A program made the translations under genes and the position numbers. A DNA stretch of 5,899 nucleotides from Ilumatobacteraceae bacterium. Its GTDB lineage: Bacteria > Actinomycetota > Acidimicrobiia > Acidimicrobiales > Ilumatobacteraceae. The notes under the pieces were generated by a model. That model ran no database searches. It was not told the origin of the DNA and worked only from the letters and a program-made list of their open reading frames with translations. The stretch lies in NCBI GenBank assembly GCA_030728545.1, contig JANQZQ010000093.1, positions 12,244 through 18,142 of the forward strand, given 5' to 3'. Below, one piece after another: positions 1 through 5,899 of the stretch (position 1 is the stretch's first letter; each line of letters starts with the position of its first letter).

Positions 1-182
1 GACGACTTTGGGGTGGTTGATGGTTTGGGTTCGGTGACCATGGTTTCCTCCAGGATTTTTCCGATTAATGACTCTCGAGTTGCTTTGGCGACACCTTTGA
101 TGCCAAGTGCCGTGGCAATTTGTGCCAAATCATCTCGATCTTTTTCTTCGAGTTGTGCTCGACCAAGCTGTGGGGCTGCCAC
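1..182 (-). CDS. rho: Transcription termination factor Rho, N-terminal part (runs off the window)
   Basis: Only 60 codons are inside the window. The residues 'LEEKDRDDLAQIATALGIKG' (11-30) followed by 'ATRESLIGKILE' (34-45) form the helical, SAP-like Rho_N domain found at the front of Rho factors. After it comes a Pro/Thr/Ser/Lys-rich stretch (50-60), fitting the start of the low-complexity insertion common in actinobacterial Rho. Rho is a hexameric RNA helicase that ends transcription at Rho-dependent sites; its RNA-binding and ATPase domains lie beyond the edge. Start: GTG at 182, because an in-frame TGA (195-197) lies just upstream and AGAAGGA (187-193) precedes it by 4 bases. The next in-frame ATG (39-41) has a very good ribosome site of its own. 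Synteny after thrC supports rho. Rho_N also occurs in some other proteins, the main remaining doubt. Confidence 0.85.
   Translation of the reverse strand, partial: MAAPQLGRAQLEEKDRDDLAQIATALGIKGVAKATRESLIGKILEETMVTEPKPSTTPKS
47..51 (-). promoter_or_regulatory. Internal Shine-Dalgarno sequence within rho (possible second start)
   Basis: A consensus GGAGG on the minus strand lies 5 bases before an in-frame ATG (41-39, codon 48 of rho). It is a better ribosome site than the one at the GTG start. Initiation here would give Rho without its Rho_N domain. The site overlaps Leu-Glu-Glu codons, which can produce GGAGGA by chance, so its use is not established. Confidence 0.3.
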
Positions 183-220
183 GGTGTCCTTCTTTCAGGG
201 CGACGTTTGAGGGCGACACC
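183..220 (-). repeat. Possible stem over the rho ribosome site, plus a short direct repeat
   Basis: In the rho leader GGTGTC (220-215) can pair with GACACC (188-183), which sits between the Shine-Dalgarno core and GTG 182; the loop would be 26 bases. Inside the same stretch GTCGCCCT occurs twice (217-210 and 204-197), 13 bases apart. The pairing could reduce rho translation, but a 6-bp match in so short a region is not rare by chance. Confidence 0.2.
187..193 (-). promoter_or_regulatory. Ribosome binding site for the rho GTG start
   Basis: AGAAGGA on the minus strand, 4 bases before GTG 182. The spacing is a little short, but with the in-frame stop just upstream it decides the start of rho. 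Confidence 0.55.
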
Positions 221-263
221 CATCAACAATGCTTTCGCGTCAGAGACTTGACTGCGTAGGGCA

Positions 264-282
264 TGCTCGGCTGCACCGAGCA
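264..282 (-). repeat. Perfect 7-bp hairpin just after thrC
   Basis: TGCTCGG and CCGAGCA are perfect inverted repeats around a 5-base loop, beginning 8 bases after the thrC stop. On the minus-strand transcript it would form a GC-rich stem. It is not followed by a U-run, so it is not a standard intrinsic terminator. It could protect the 3' end of the upstream message, slow RNA polymerase, or have no role. Confidence 0.5.
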
Positions 283-287
283 ATTGC

Positions 288-316
288 ACCCTACCGTGTC
301 GCCGACACGCTCGCAA
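288..316 (-). promoter_or_regulatory. Weak candidate promoter for rho
   Basis: On the minus strand TTGCGA (316-311), a 17-base spacer and TAGGGT (293-288) make a sigma-70-like arrangement with correct spacing but an imperfect -10 element (it keeps the TAnnnT frame). Transcription would start near 281 and give a leader of about 100 bases before rho. The 15-base palindrome lies in its spacer. Such matches occur by chance; there is no other support. Confidence 0.18.
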
Positions 317-1679
317 CAAATCGTTGCACGGCCGCCAAATCGTTGGGCACCGAGGTAAACCGTTCGGGCCGCGTCAGTAGGTCGGCCAGGTGCTCGGGTA
401 ACTCCGCGCGCACCCCGGTCGCACGCTCGACGGCATCGGCAAATTTGGCAGGGTGGGCCGTTGCGAGCGTGACAACCGGTTCATCAGGTGTGGCACAAGC
501 CTGCGTGGCCACCAAGCCCACTGCGGTATGTGGGTCAACGAGCACCCCGTGATTGCGATATGTCGCAGCGATCATCGCCGTGGTCTCTGCGTCCGAGCAG
601 CGTTGGCCACGAAAAACTGGGCGAATCCACGTGCCGAATTGGTCAGCGGTCACGGCCATGTTTCCGGTGGTGCGAAAGGTGGCGATCTGGTCAGCAGTGG
701 CTGCCCCATCGCGGCCATTCATTTCGAACATTAAGCGCTCGAAGTTGCTCGACACACCGATATCCATGCTGGGGCTCAATGTTGGTACTACCGGGGCTGT
801 GGTCATCTGCTGGGTTTCAAAAAATCGAGTGAGAATATCGTTGCTGTTTGACCCCACGATGAGGTGCCCGACATTGGCGCCGAGTTGGCGCGCGATCCAA
901 CCGGCCAACACATTGCCAAAATTGCCGGTCGGCACACTGAATGAAACTGGCGCCGAGTCGACGGCGTGTAGCTGCTCGATGGCCGTGTAGTAATACACCA
1001 CTTGCGCCATCACGCGAGCCCAATTGATGGAGTTCACCGCCGACAAATGATGCTCAGCGCGAAACGGCGCGTCGTTGAACATCGCCTTCACCAGGTCTTG
1101 ACAATCGTCGAACGTGCCATCCACAGCTACTGCATGCACATTGGCTGCGTTCACGGTGGTCATTTGGCGTCGCTGTACCTCACTAATGCGACCCTGCGGA
1201 TACAAAATCACCATCGCCACGTTGCGACAACCCTTGACCCCGTCAATCGCAGCCGAACCCGTGTCACCACTGGTTGCCCCCACCACGGTGATGCGTTCGT
1301 CACGGGCCTGCAGCACGTGATCGAACAATTGCCCGATGAGCTGCAAGGCGACATCTTTGAACGCCAGCGTTGGCCCGTGAAACAACTCGAGTAGCCACCG
1401 GTTTTCACCCATTTCGCGCAATGGTGCTACGAGTGGGTCACGAAAACTGCCATAGGCCTGGCGACACAATGCTTCGAGCGTTGCCGGCGAAATCTCGTCA
1501 CCGATGAACGGCGCAAGAATCTGCGCTGCTCGCACAGCAAACGAAGCATCGGGCGAACCGTGGGCCACCGCGGGCCAGGTCTGGGGCACATATAACCCGC
1601 CGTCGTTGGCCAAACCAGCCAGCAAGGTGTCGCAGAAATTTAGCGTTGGTGCAGCACCACGCGTAGAGACATAGTTCAT
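291..1679 (-). CDS. thrC: Threonine synthase, long form
   Basis: PLP enzyme (fold type II) that converts O-phospho-L-homoserine to L-threonine and phosphate. From ATG at 1679 it has 462 residues and resembles the long E. coli/Corynebacterium type rather than the ~350-residue Bacillus/mycobacterial type. The N-terminus 'MNYVSTRG' is the family's typical beginning. The PLP lysine is K108 in 'GPTLAFKDVALQ', matching K107 of the E. coli enzyme. Other motifs: 'GATSGDTGSAA' (134-144), 'NSINWAR' (216-222), phosphate-binding loop 'PTGNFGNVLAG' (250-260), 'SPSMDI' (302-307), 'DPHTAVG' (382-388) and 'HPAKF' (409-413). The frame extends 13 codons further upstream to a GTG at 1718 inside hom, but that extension is not family-like and has no better ribosome site, so ATG 1679 is preferred. 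No strong Shine-Dalgarno precedes either; coupling to hom is likely. Its substrate-producing kinase gene, thrB, is not adjacent. Confidence 0.96.
   Translation of the reverse strand: MNYVSTRGAAPTLNFCDTLLAGLANDGGLYVPQTWPAVAHGSPDASFAVRAAQILAPFIGDEISPATLEALCRQAYGSFRDPLVAPLREMGENRWLLELFHGPTLAFKDVALQLIGQLFDHVLQARDERITVVGATSGDTGSAAIDGVKGCRNVAMVILYPQGRISEVQRRQMTTVNAANVHAVAVDGTFDDCQDLVKAMFNDAPFRAEHHLSAVNSINWARVMAQVVYYYTAIEQLHAVDSAPVSFSVPTGNFGNVLAGWIARQLGANVGHLIVGSNSNDILTRFFETQQMTTAPVVPTLSPSMDIGVSSNFERLMFEMNGRDGAATADQIATFRTTGNMAVTADQFGTWIRPVFRGQRCSDAETTAMIAATYRNHGVLVDPHTAVGLVATQACATPDEPVVTLATAHPAKFADAVERATGVRAELPEHLADLLTRPERFTSVPNDLAAVQRFVASVSATR
295..309. repeat. 15-base palindrome at the 3' end of thrC
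   Basis: CGTGTCG and CGACACG are perfect 7-base inverted arms around one central base, covering the last codons of thrC. The 1-base centre suits a DNA-binding dimer site better than an RNA hairpin, although an RNA stem of 5 pairs with a 5-base loop is possible. It also encodes Val-Ser-Ala-Thr-Arg, so coding coincidence is possible. Confidence 0.35.
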
Positions 1680-1689
1680 GACTGGACGA

Positions 1690-3003
1690 CTAGTCACCGA
1701 TAATGCGGATGAAGCCACCCACTTTGCTCACCACATCCAGACGATGGAATTCGTCGAGGCAGGCCTTCATGTCGGCAGTTCGTGCATCGTGAGTAAGGAA
1801 CACGAGTCGTGCATCGTTACCGATGCCGTCTTGTTCGGCGGCACGAATGCTCACCTTGTTGCGGGCAAACACCCCAGTAACAGCGTGCAGCACGCCGGGC
1901 TTGTCGGCGACTTCGAGGCTGAGCATGAATTCACTGCGGGTGTCATCGACCGAAGTAAACATTGCTTTGGCAAAAGTGCCCAGCGAAGCGTGCGTACCCT
2001 TGCGCAAGTTGACAGCCGCATCGATCACATCGCCGAGCACTGACGATGCCGTCGGGTCGCCACCAGCGCCACGCCCATAGAACATGAGCGACCCTGAGGC
2101 TTCGCCTTCGACTAACACGGCGTTAAACGCTTCGCGCACTGCGGCCAATGGGTGCTTAAGTGGAACCAAGGCTGGGTGCACTCGCACGCTTACTGCACCT
2201 GACTGCACATCGCACTCGGCGACACCAAGCAGTTTGATGACGTAACCAAATTTGTGGGCCATGGCAATGTCACCAGCGCTGAGTTTGCTGATGCCTTCCA
2301 CCGACACGTCATCGGCCACCACATGTACGCCGAACGCAAAGTTGGCGACGATTGCAATTTTGGCTGCGGCATCCAAACCCTCGACGTCGGCCGTTGGGTC
2401 GGCCTCGGCGTATCCCAACTGCTGAGCGCCGCGCAACGCACTGGCATAGTCAAGGCCGTCTTCGGTCATCTTGGTGAGGATGAAGTTGGTGGTGCCATTC
2501 ACGATGCCCAACACGCGTCGAATCGGCTCTCCGCGCAGGCTTTCGCGCAACGGACGAATGAGTGGAATGCCACCACAGACGGCGGCTTCGAACAACAGGT
2601 CGATACCGCGTTCGTCGGCAATCTTAAAAAACTCTGCCGAGCGGGCTGCCAGCAGCGCCTTGTTGGCAGTTACTACTGGCTTGCCGGCTTCGAGTGCGGC
2701 GCGAATCACTTCGCCGGCCAAAGTGGTGCCGCCCATTGCCTCGACCACTAAGTCGACATCCTTGGCCGTCGCCACCGCCATTGCGTCGGTGACCACATCG
2801 GCGCCACCCACCTGCGCTGGATGCTTGCCCGCATCGCTGACCGCAATACGCACCACATCCAGCAACACGCCGGTGCGAGCCGCAATTACGTCGCGCTGGC
2901 GGGCAACCAGGGCGGTGAAGGCCGAGCCCACAACACCATGCCCGACAACGCCAATTCGAACCGTGGAGAGATCACCATGCGGCGAATTAGCGGCCTTCGC
3001 CAT
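1690..3003 (-). CDS. hom: Homoserine dehydrogenase with C-terminal ACT domain
   Basis: NAD(P)-dependent oxidoreductase that reduces L-aspartate 4-semialdehyde to L-homoserine, the branch point to threonine and methionine. It has 437 residues, the usual size of the monofunctional ACT-containing form (not fused to aspartokinase). Order: Rossmann domain with the GxGxxG loop 'GHGVVG' (21-26), 'VTANKALLA' (111-119, K115), 'FEAAVCGGIPLI' (138-149), 'GIVNGTTNFIL' (166-176), and the catalytic-domain signature 'ADPTADVEGLDAAAKIAI' (201-218), in which D211 and K215 match the catalytic Asp/Lys pair of yeast homoserine dehydrogenase. The ACT domain spans about 358-437 ('SLEVADKPGVLHAVTGVFA'); ACT domains in this family commonly mediate threonine feedback inhibition, so that is inferred here. 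ATG at 3003 is 3 bases after the lysA stop with no clear Shine-Dalgarno sequence, suggesting translational coupling. The next gene, thrC, begins 10 bases after its TAG. Confidence 0.96.
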   Translation of the reverse strand: MAKAANSPHGDLSTVRIGVVGHGVVGSAFTALVARQRDVIAARTGVLLDVVRIAVSDAGKHPAQVGGADVVTDAMAVATAKDVDLVVEAMGGTTLAGEVIRAALEAGKPVVTANKALLAARSAEFFKIADERGIDLLFEAAVCGGIPLIRPLRESLRGEPIRRVLGIVNGTTNFILTKMTEDGLDYASALRGAQQLGYAEADPTADVEGLDAAAKIAIVANFAFGVHVVADDVSVEGISKLSAGDIAMAHKFGYVIKLLGVAECDVQSGAVSVRVHPALVPLKHPLAAVREAFNAVLVEGEASGSLMFYGRGAGGDPTASSVLGDVIDAAVNLRKGTHASLGTFAKAMFTSVDDTRSEFMLSLEVADKPGVLHAVTGVFARNKVSIRAAEQDGIGNDARLVFLTHDARTADMKACLDEFHRLDVVSKVGGFIRIIGD

Positions 3004-3006
3004 GCG

Positions 3007-4287
3007 CTAAACGCTATCGGTCACATCGTTGCGCACGAGATCTTCGTAGGTCTCGCGACGCACCACCACGCGTGCTGTGGCGTCGTGCACGAACACCACG
3101 GCGGGTCGGGGAACCTTGTTGTAGTTAGAGCCCATCGAGTGCCCGTATGCGCCGGTCACTGGTGTGGCAATAACGTCACCGACTCGCAGATCAGCAGGCA
3201 GCACGGCTTCGGCAATCAACACATCGCCACTCTCGCAGTGTTTGCCCACTAGTCGAGCCGCCAACGTGCGGTCTGCCTCGCAGCGCGCTGGAACAAAGGC
3301 TTCGTAACCACTGCCGTACAACACAGGTCGTGGGTTGTCACTCATGCCGCCATCCACCGCCACATACGTGCGCACGCCGGGAATTGGCTTGATAGTGCCC
3401 ACCTCATAGAGCGTGAGCGCTGCCGATGCAACTATGGCGCGGCCTGGTTCGACGAACACTTTCGTATCCGCGCGCAAACTTGTGGTGGCCGCACGTAGCG
3501 CACTCGCCCACTGCGTAATGGTCGGTGCTTGTTCATCGTTGAGATACGCCACACCCAAACCGCCACCCAAGGTAAGTTCGGGCAGCGCACATTGATTGGC
3601 GAATGCCACCATTACCTCGGCTGCTTTGGTGAAGTTCGCAGTCTCGAAGACATTCGAGCCGATATGACAGTGGATACCCACAAGCTGCACCGAGCCCGAC
3701 GAGCGCGCACGATCAATTGCTCGCTGCGCATCACCGTTGCCGAGGTTGAAACCAAACTTCGAATCGTTCTGCCCGGTGCTCACGAACTCGTGGGTGTGTA
3801 CATAAACCCCCGGAGTGATGCGCAACTGCACGCGCGGCGCAGGCAAACCACTCGCGACTAGGGCATCGATACGGTCGAGTTCGTCGAAACTATCCACCAC
3901 GATGTGGCGCACACCTATGGCTATGGCTTCGCGCAACTCGGCGGTGCTCTTGTTGTTGCCGTGCACCACGCAGCGCGACGCTGGCACACCGGCATTGCGG
4001 GCCACGAACAACTCGCCACCCGTGGCAACATCGAGCAGCAAACCTTCTTCGTGGGCTAAACGCGCCATTGCGGTGCACAAAAATGCTTTCGTGGCATACA
4101 CCACGGCGTCGGCCCCAAACTCGCGCACGGCTTCGGCACAGCGAGCACGTAAATGGGCTTCGTCGTACACAAACAGCGGTGTGCCGTGCGTGGCTGCCAA
4201 ATCGTGCACATCACAACCGCCGACACTGAGGCGACCATCGACAACTTCGGCCGTGTCAGGCAACAGGTGACGACTAACGCGACTCAC
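3007..4287 (-). CDS. lysA: Diaminopimelate decarboxylase
   Basis: PLP enzyme (fold type III, alanine-racemase-like barrel) that decarboxylates meso-2,6-diaminopimelate to L-lysine, the last step of lysine synthesis. The 426-residue length is normal for the family. The PLP-binding lysine is K67 in 'VVYATKAFL'. Other family motifs are 'STGQNDSKFGFNL' (170-182), 'HCHIGSN' (206-212), the phosphate-binding glycine loop 'GGGLG' (241-245), 'EPGRAIV' (280-286), 'DGGMSDNPRP' (312-321), the active-site cysteine segment 'CESGD' (351-355) and 'GAYGHSMGSNYN' (379-390) with the PLP-contacting tyrosine. Start: GTG at 4287 in a GTGA overlap with the argS stop, preceded by GGAG with 5-base spacing; the N-terminus then aligns with actinobacterial LysA ('LLPDTAEVVDGRL'). 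An argS-lysA pair is known from corynebacteria. The TAG stop is 3 bases before hom. Confidence 0.97.
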   Translation of the reverse strand: MSRVSRHLLPDTAEVVDGRLSVGGCDVHDLAATHGTPLFVYDEAHLRARCAEAVREFGADAVVYATKAFLCTAMARLAHEEGLLLDVATGGELFVARNAGVPASRCVVHGNNKSTAELREAIAIGVRHIVVDSFDELDRIDALVASGLPAPRVQLRITPGVYVHTHEFVSTGQNDSKFGFNLGNGDAQRAIDRARSSGSVQLVGIHCHIGSNVFETANFTKAAEVMVAFANQCALPELTLGGGLGVAYLNDEQAPTITQWASALRAATTSLRADTKVFVEPGRAIVASAALTLYEVGTIKPIPGVRTYVAVDGGMSDNPRPVLYGSGYEAFVPARCEADRTLAARLVGKHCESGDVLIAEAVLPADLRVGDVIATPVTGAYGHSMGSNYNKVPRPAVVFVHDATARVVVRRETYEDLVRNDVTDSV

Positions 4288-5899
4288 ATTTGCTCCGGCG
4301 ATGAGATACCCAACAGTGCTAGCCCGTCAGCCAGCGTGCGGGCCGTGAGATCACACAACGCCAGACGGCTCAAACGCAACTCGTCGCTCTCTGCTTTCAA
4401 CACAGGGCAATGCTCATAGAAGGAGGTGTATCGAGTGGAGAGCTCGTATAAATAGGTGCACAATCGATGCGGGCTATAGCGCTCGAGCGCATCCCATACG
4501 GCCGAGTCGTACTGCAAGAGCCACAAGGCAAGCGCGCGTTCGCTCGCATGACCAAGGCTGATGGTGGCGGTGCGAGATGCTGTGCGCTCAACATTTGCCC
4601 GGCGAAAGATGCTGCAGATACGGGCATGGGCATATTGCAAGTATGGGGCCGTGTTGCCGTCAAACGACAGCATGCGCTCCCAGTCGAACACGTAATCTTT
4701 CACGCGATCACTGGAGAGGTCTGAATACTTGACTGCCCCGATGCCGATCATCCGCGCGACCACGTTGCGTTGCGCTTCGGGCAATTCTGGGTTTTTCTCA
4801 GCGATCGACGCCGCGGCACGCTGCACTGCTTCGTCTAACAAATCCACGAGCTTCACCGAATCGCCGGTGCGGCTCTTTAACATTTTGCGATCGTTGCCAA
4901 GCACACTGCCGAAAGCGACGTGCACCATTCGTGATGTCGGCGGCAACCAGCCTGCGGCTTTGGCGACGGCTTCGATCATTGCCAAGTGTTGGGCTTGTGG
5001 CGAGCCAACAACGTACAACATCAATGTGGCGTGCAAACGTTCGACACGATCAATGACACAGGCGAGGTCGCTGGTGGCGTAGTTATAGCCACCGTCCCCT
5101 TTGCGAATGATGAGTGGTAGAGGTTCATTCTCGCGATTGGTGAAACCCGCCGGAAACACCACCTCGGCACCGTCGCTGGTGACCAGCAATTTTGCTGCAT
5201 TGAGCCGTTCAACGACTTTGGCTAGTAAATCGTTGTAGACACTTTCGCCGCGCAGGTCGCTGGCCTCAAGACGCACGTCGAGTTTTTCATAAACAGTTGC
5301 GAAATAGTGCGCGCTCTGGGCCACAAGCAGCTCCCAAAGCCGCAGCGTGTCTTGGTCACCGCCCTGCAGCGCCACCACGCGGGCGCGGGCACGCTCTTGA
5401 AATTCGGGCGACGCTTCAAACTTGGCGCGTGCTTGTTTGTAAAAACTGTCCAAGTCGCCCACCGACAATTCACGGGCAGCACCAACTTCGCCGAGGTCCA
5501 CCAAGTGTTCGATCAACATGCCAAATGGCGTGCCCCAATCGCCGATGTGGTTCTCGCGAATCACACGGTGCCCGACGGCTTCACACATGCGCACCAATGC
5601 GTCGCCGATGACCGTTGAACGAAGGTGTCCGACATGCATTTCTTTGGCCACATTTGGCGCCGAGTAGTCGATGACGACTGTTTCGGCAACGCCGGCGCGG
5701 CGCACGCCAAGTCGCGGGTCAGCAGCAACATCTTTGAGCAATTTGGCCAAGTGTGCATCGTCGTAGGTCAGATTCAAAAACCCCGGGCCAGCAACTTCGA
5801 CTTTGGTGCAAATACCGCTGAGATCAAGTTGATCAGCCAGTTGCTGGGCAACTTCGCGCGGATTCTTGCCGAGTTGTTTTGCCAACCCCAACGCCACAT
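4284..5899 (-). CDS. argS: Arginyl-tRNA synthetase (5' end outside window)
   Basis: Class I aminoacyl-tRNA synthetase that attaches arginine to tRNA-Arg in the cytosol, using ATP. The visible 537 residues (counted from the first complete codon, GTG at 5897) start inside the N-terminal Add1-like domain, at an 'ALGLAKQLGKNP' stretch that lies near residue 45 in E. coli ArgS, so about 40 residues are missing. Then come the catalytic core with 'DYSAPNVAKEMHVGH' (residues 77-91, HVGH being the HIGH signature), 'DWGTPFGMLIEHL' (120-132), the KMSKS-equivalent loop 'KMLKSRTGDSVKL' (338-350), and the DALR-type anticodon-binding domain starting near 'NTAPYLQYAHAR' (415-426). It ends in '...EQM', like the conserved ArgS C-terminus, so the 3' end is complete. 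The GTG at 5897 is an internal valine codon, not a start. The TGA stop overlaps the lysA start by 4 bases. No frameshift or lost motif is visible. Confidence 0.97.
   Translation of the reverse strand, partial: VALGLAKQLGKNPREVAQQLADQLDLSGICTKVEVAGPGFLNLTYDDAHLAKLLKDVAADPRLGVRRAGVAETVVIDYSAPNVAKEMHVGHLRSTVIGDALVRMCEAVGHRVIRENHIGDWGTPFGMLIEHLVDLGEVGAARELSVGDLDSFYKQARAKFEASPEFQERARARVVALQGGDQDTLRLWELLVAQSAHYFATVYEKLDVRLEASDLRGESVYNDLLAKVVERLNAAKLLVTSDGAEVVFPAGFTNRENEPLPLIIRKGDGGYNYATSDLACVIDRVERLHATLMLYVVGSPQAQHLAMIEAVAKAAGWLPPTSRMVHVAFGSVLGNDRKMLKSRTGDSVKLVDLLDEAVQRAAASIAEKNPELPEAQRNVVARMIGIGAVKYSDLSSDRVKDYVFDWERMLSFDGNTAPYLQYAHARICSIFRRANVERTASRTATISLGHASERALALWLLQYDSAVWDALERYSPHRLCTYLYELSTRYTSFYEHCPVLKAESDELRLSRLALCDLTARTLADGLALLGISSPEQM
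4293..4296 (-). promoter_or_regulatory. Ribosome binding site of lysA, inside argS
   Basis: On the minus strand GGAG lies within the last codons of argS, 5 bases before the GTG start of lysA. The 4-base GTGA overlap plus this site supports starting LysA at 4287 and suggests that ribosomes ending argS restart on lysA. Confidence 0.6.

Noticed and set aside
264..282. Intrinsic terminator between thrC and rho
   Set aside because: The stem is good but the downstream RNA has no U-run, so it does not meet the usual criteria. It is kept only as a hairpin.
65..319. 84-codon minus-strand open frame bridging the end of thrC and the start of rho
   Set aside because: It overlaps both genes in another frame, has no ribosome site I can see, and its sequence is Arg/His-rich and unlike any family I know. 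The same stretch gives a clear Rho_N domain in the rho frame. It does not resemble homoserine kinase either.
553..990. Plus-strand open frame of 145 codons opposite thrC
   Set aside because: Antisense to conserved threonine synthase motifs, with no recognisable protein family and no ribosome site.
1680..1718. Upstream GTG (1718) as the thrC start
   Set aside because: It would add 13 residues that are not typical of threonine synthase and overlap hom by 29 bases. The ATG at 1679 begins with the family's usual N-terminal residues.
2254..3010. Plus-strand open frames of 165 and 179 codons opposite hom (2254-2751 and 2471-3010)
   Set aside because: They lie entirely antisense to a well-supported gene, have low-complexity Ala/Ser/Thr/Arg or Gly/His-rich products, and show no domain. 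They are typical shadows of coding bias on the other strand.
5895..5897. GTG at 5897 as the argS start codon
   Set aside because: The first visible residues match the middle of the ArgS N-terminal domain, so the gene continues beyond the window edge.
1..5899. Mobile element, CRISPR, phage or novel defence system
   Set aside because: All sequence is accounted for by five conserved housekeeping genes and a 108-base spacer. No long repeats, transposase motifs or change in base usage was seen.

Overview
The window is one uninterrupted block of five genes, all on the minus strand, and every stretch of it except a 108-base spacer is coding. In transcription order (right to left) it reads argS (its 5' end lies outside the window), lysA, hom, thrC and rho (only its first 60 codons are inside). 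The order argS-lysA-hom-thrC-rho, with thrB often lying between thrC and rho, is a familiar actinobacterial arrangement. GC content is moderate (roughly mid to high fifties by eye), lower than in Streptomyces or Mycobacterium. Together with the long-form ThrC and a Rho_N domain followed by a Pro/Thr/Ser/Lys-rich stretch, this suggests Actinomycetota, possibly a lower-GC lineage such as Acidimicrobiia. The phylum is fairly secure from synteny; the class is a guess.

Layout: arginyl-tRNA synthetase (4284-5899) overlaps diaminopimelate decarboxylase (3007-4287) by 4 bases. Homoserine dehydrogenase (1690-3003) follows after 3 bases and threonine synthase (291-1679) after 10 bases. A 108-base spacer (183-290) separates thrC from the start of transcription terminator Rho (GTG at 182). 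The junctions from argS to thrC look translationally coupled and imply one transcript. The promoter must lie upstream of argS, outside the window.

Function: Hom and ThrC are steps of the threonine branch of the aspartate pathway, LysA is the last step of the lysine branch, ArgS charges tRNA-Arg, and Rho is a housekeeping RNA helicase/termination factor. The threonine branch is incomplete here: homoserine kinase (thrB), which makes the substrate of ThrC, is not between thrC and rho and must be encoded elsewhere or be replaced.

I see no mobile element, CRISPR array, tRNA/rRNA gene, phage gene or unknown system. All full-length genes look intact, with their catalytic motifs present. The points worth a second look concern the thrC-rho junction: the missing thrB, several small inverted and direct repeats, a weak promoter-like element, and a consensus Shine-Dalgarno sequence inside rho that could start a Rho form lacking its N-terminal domain.
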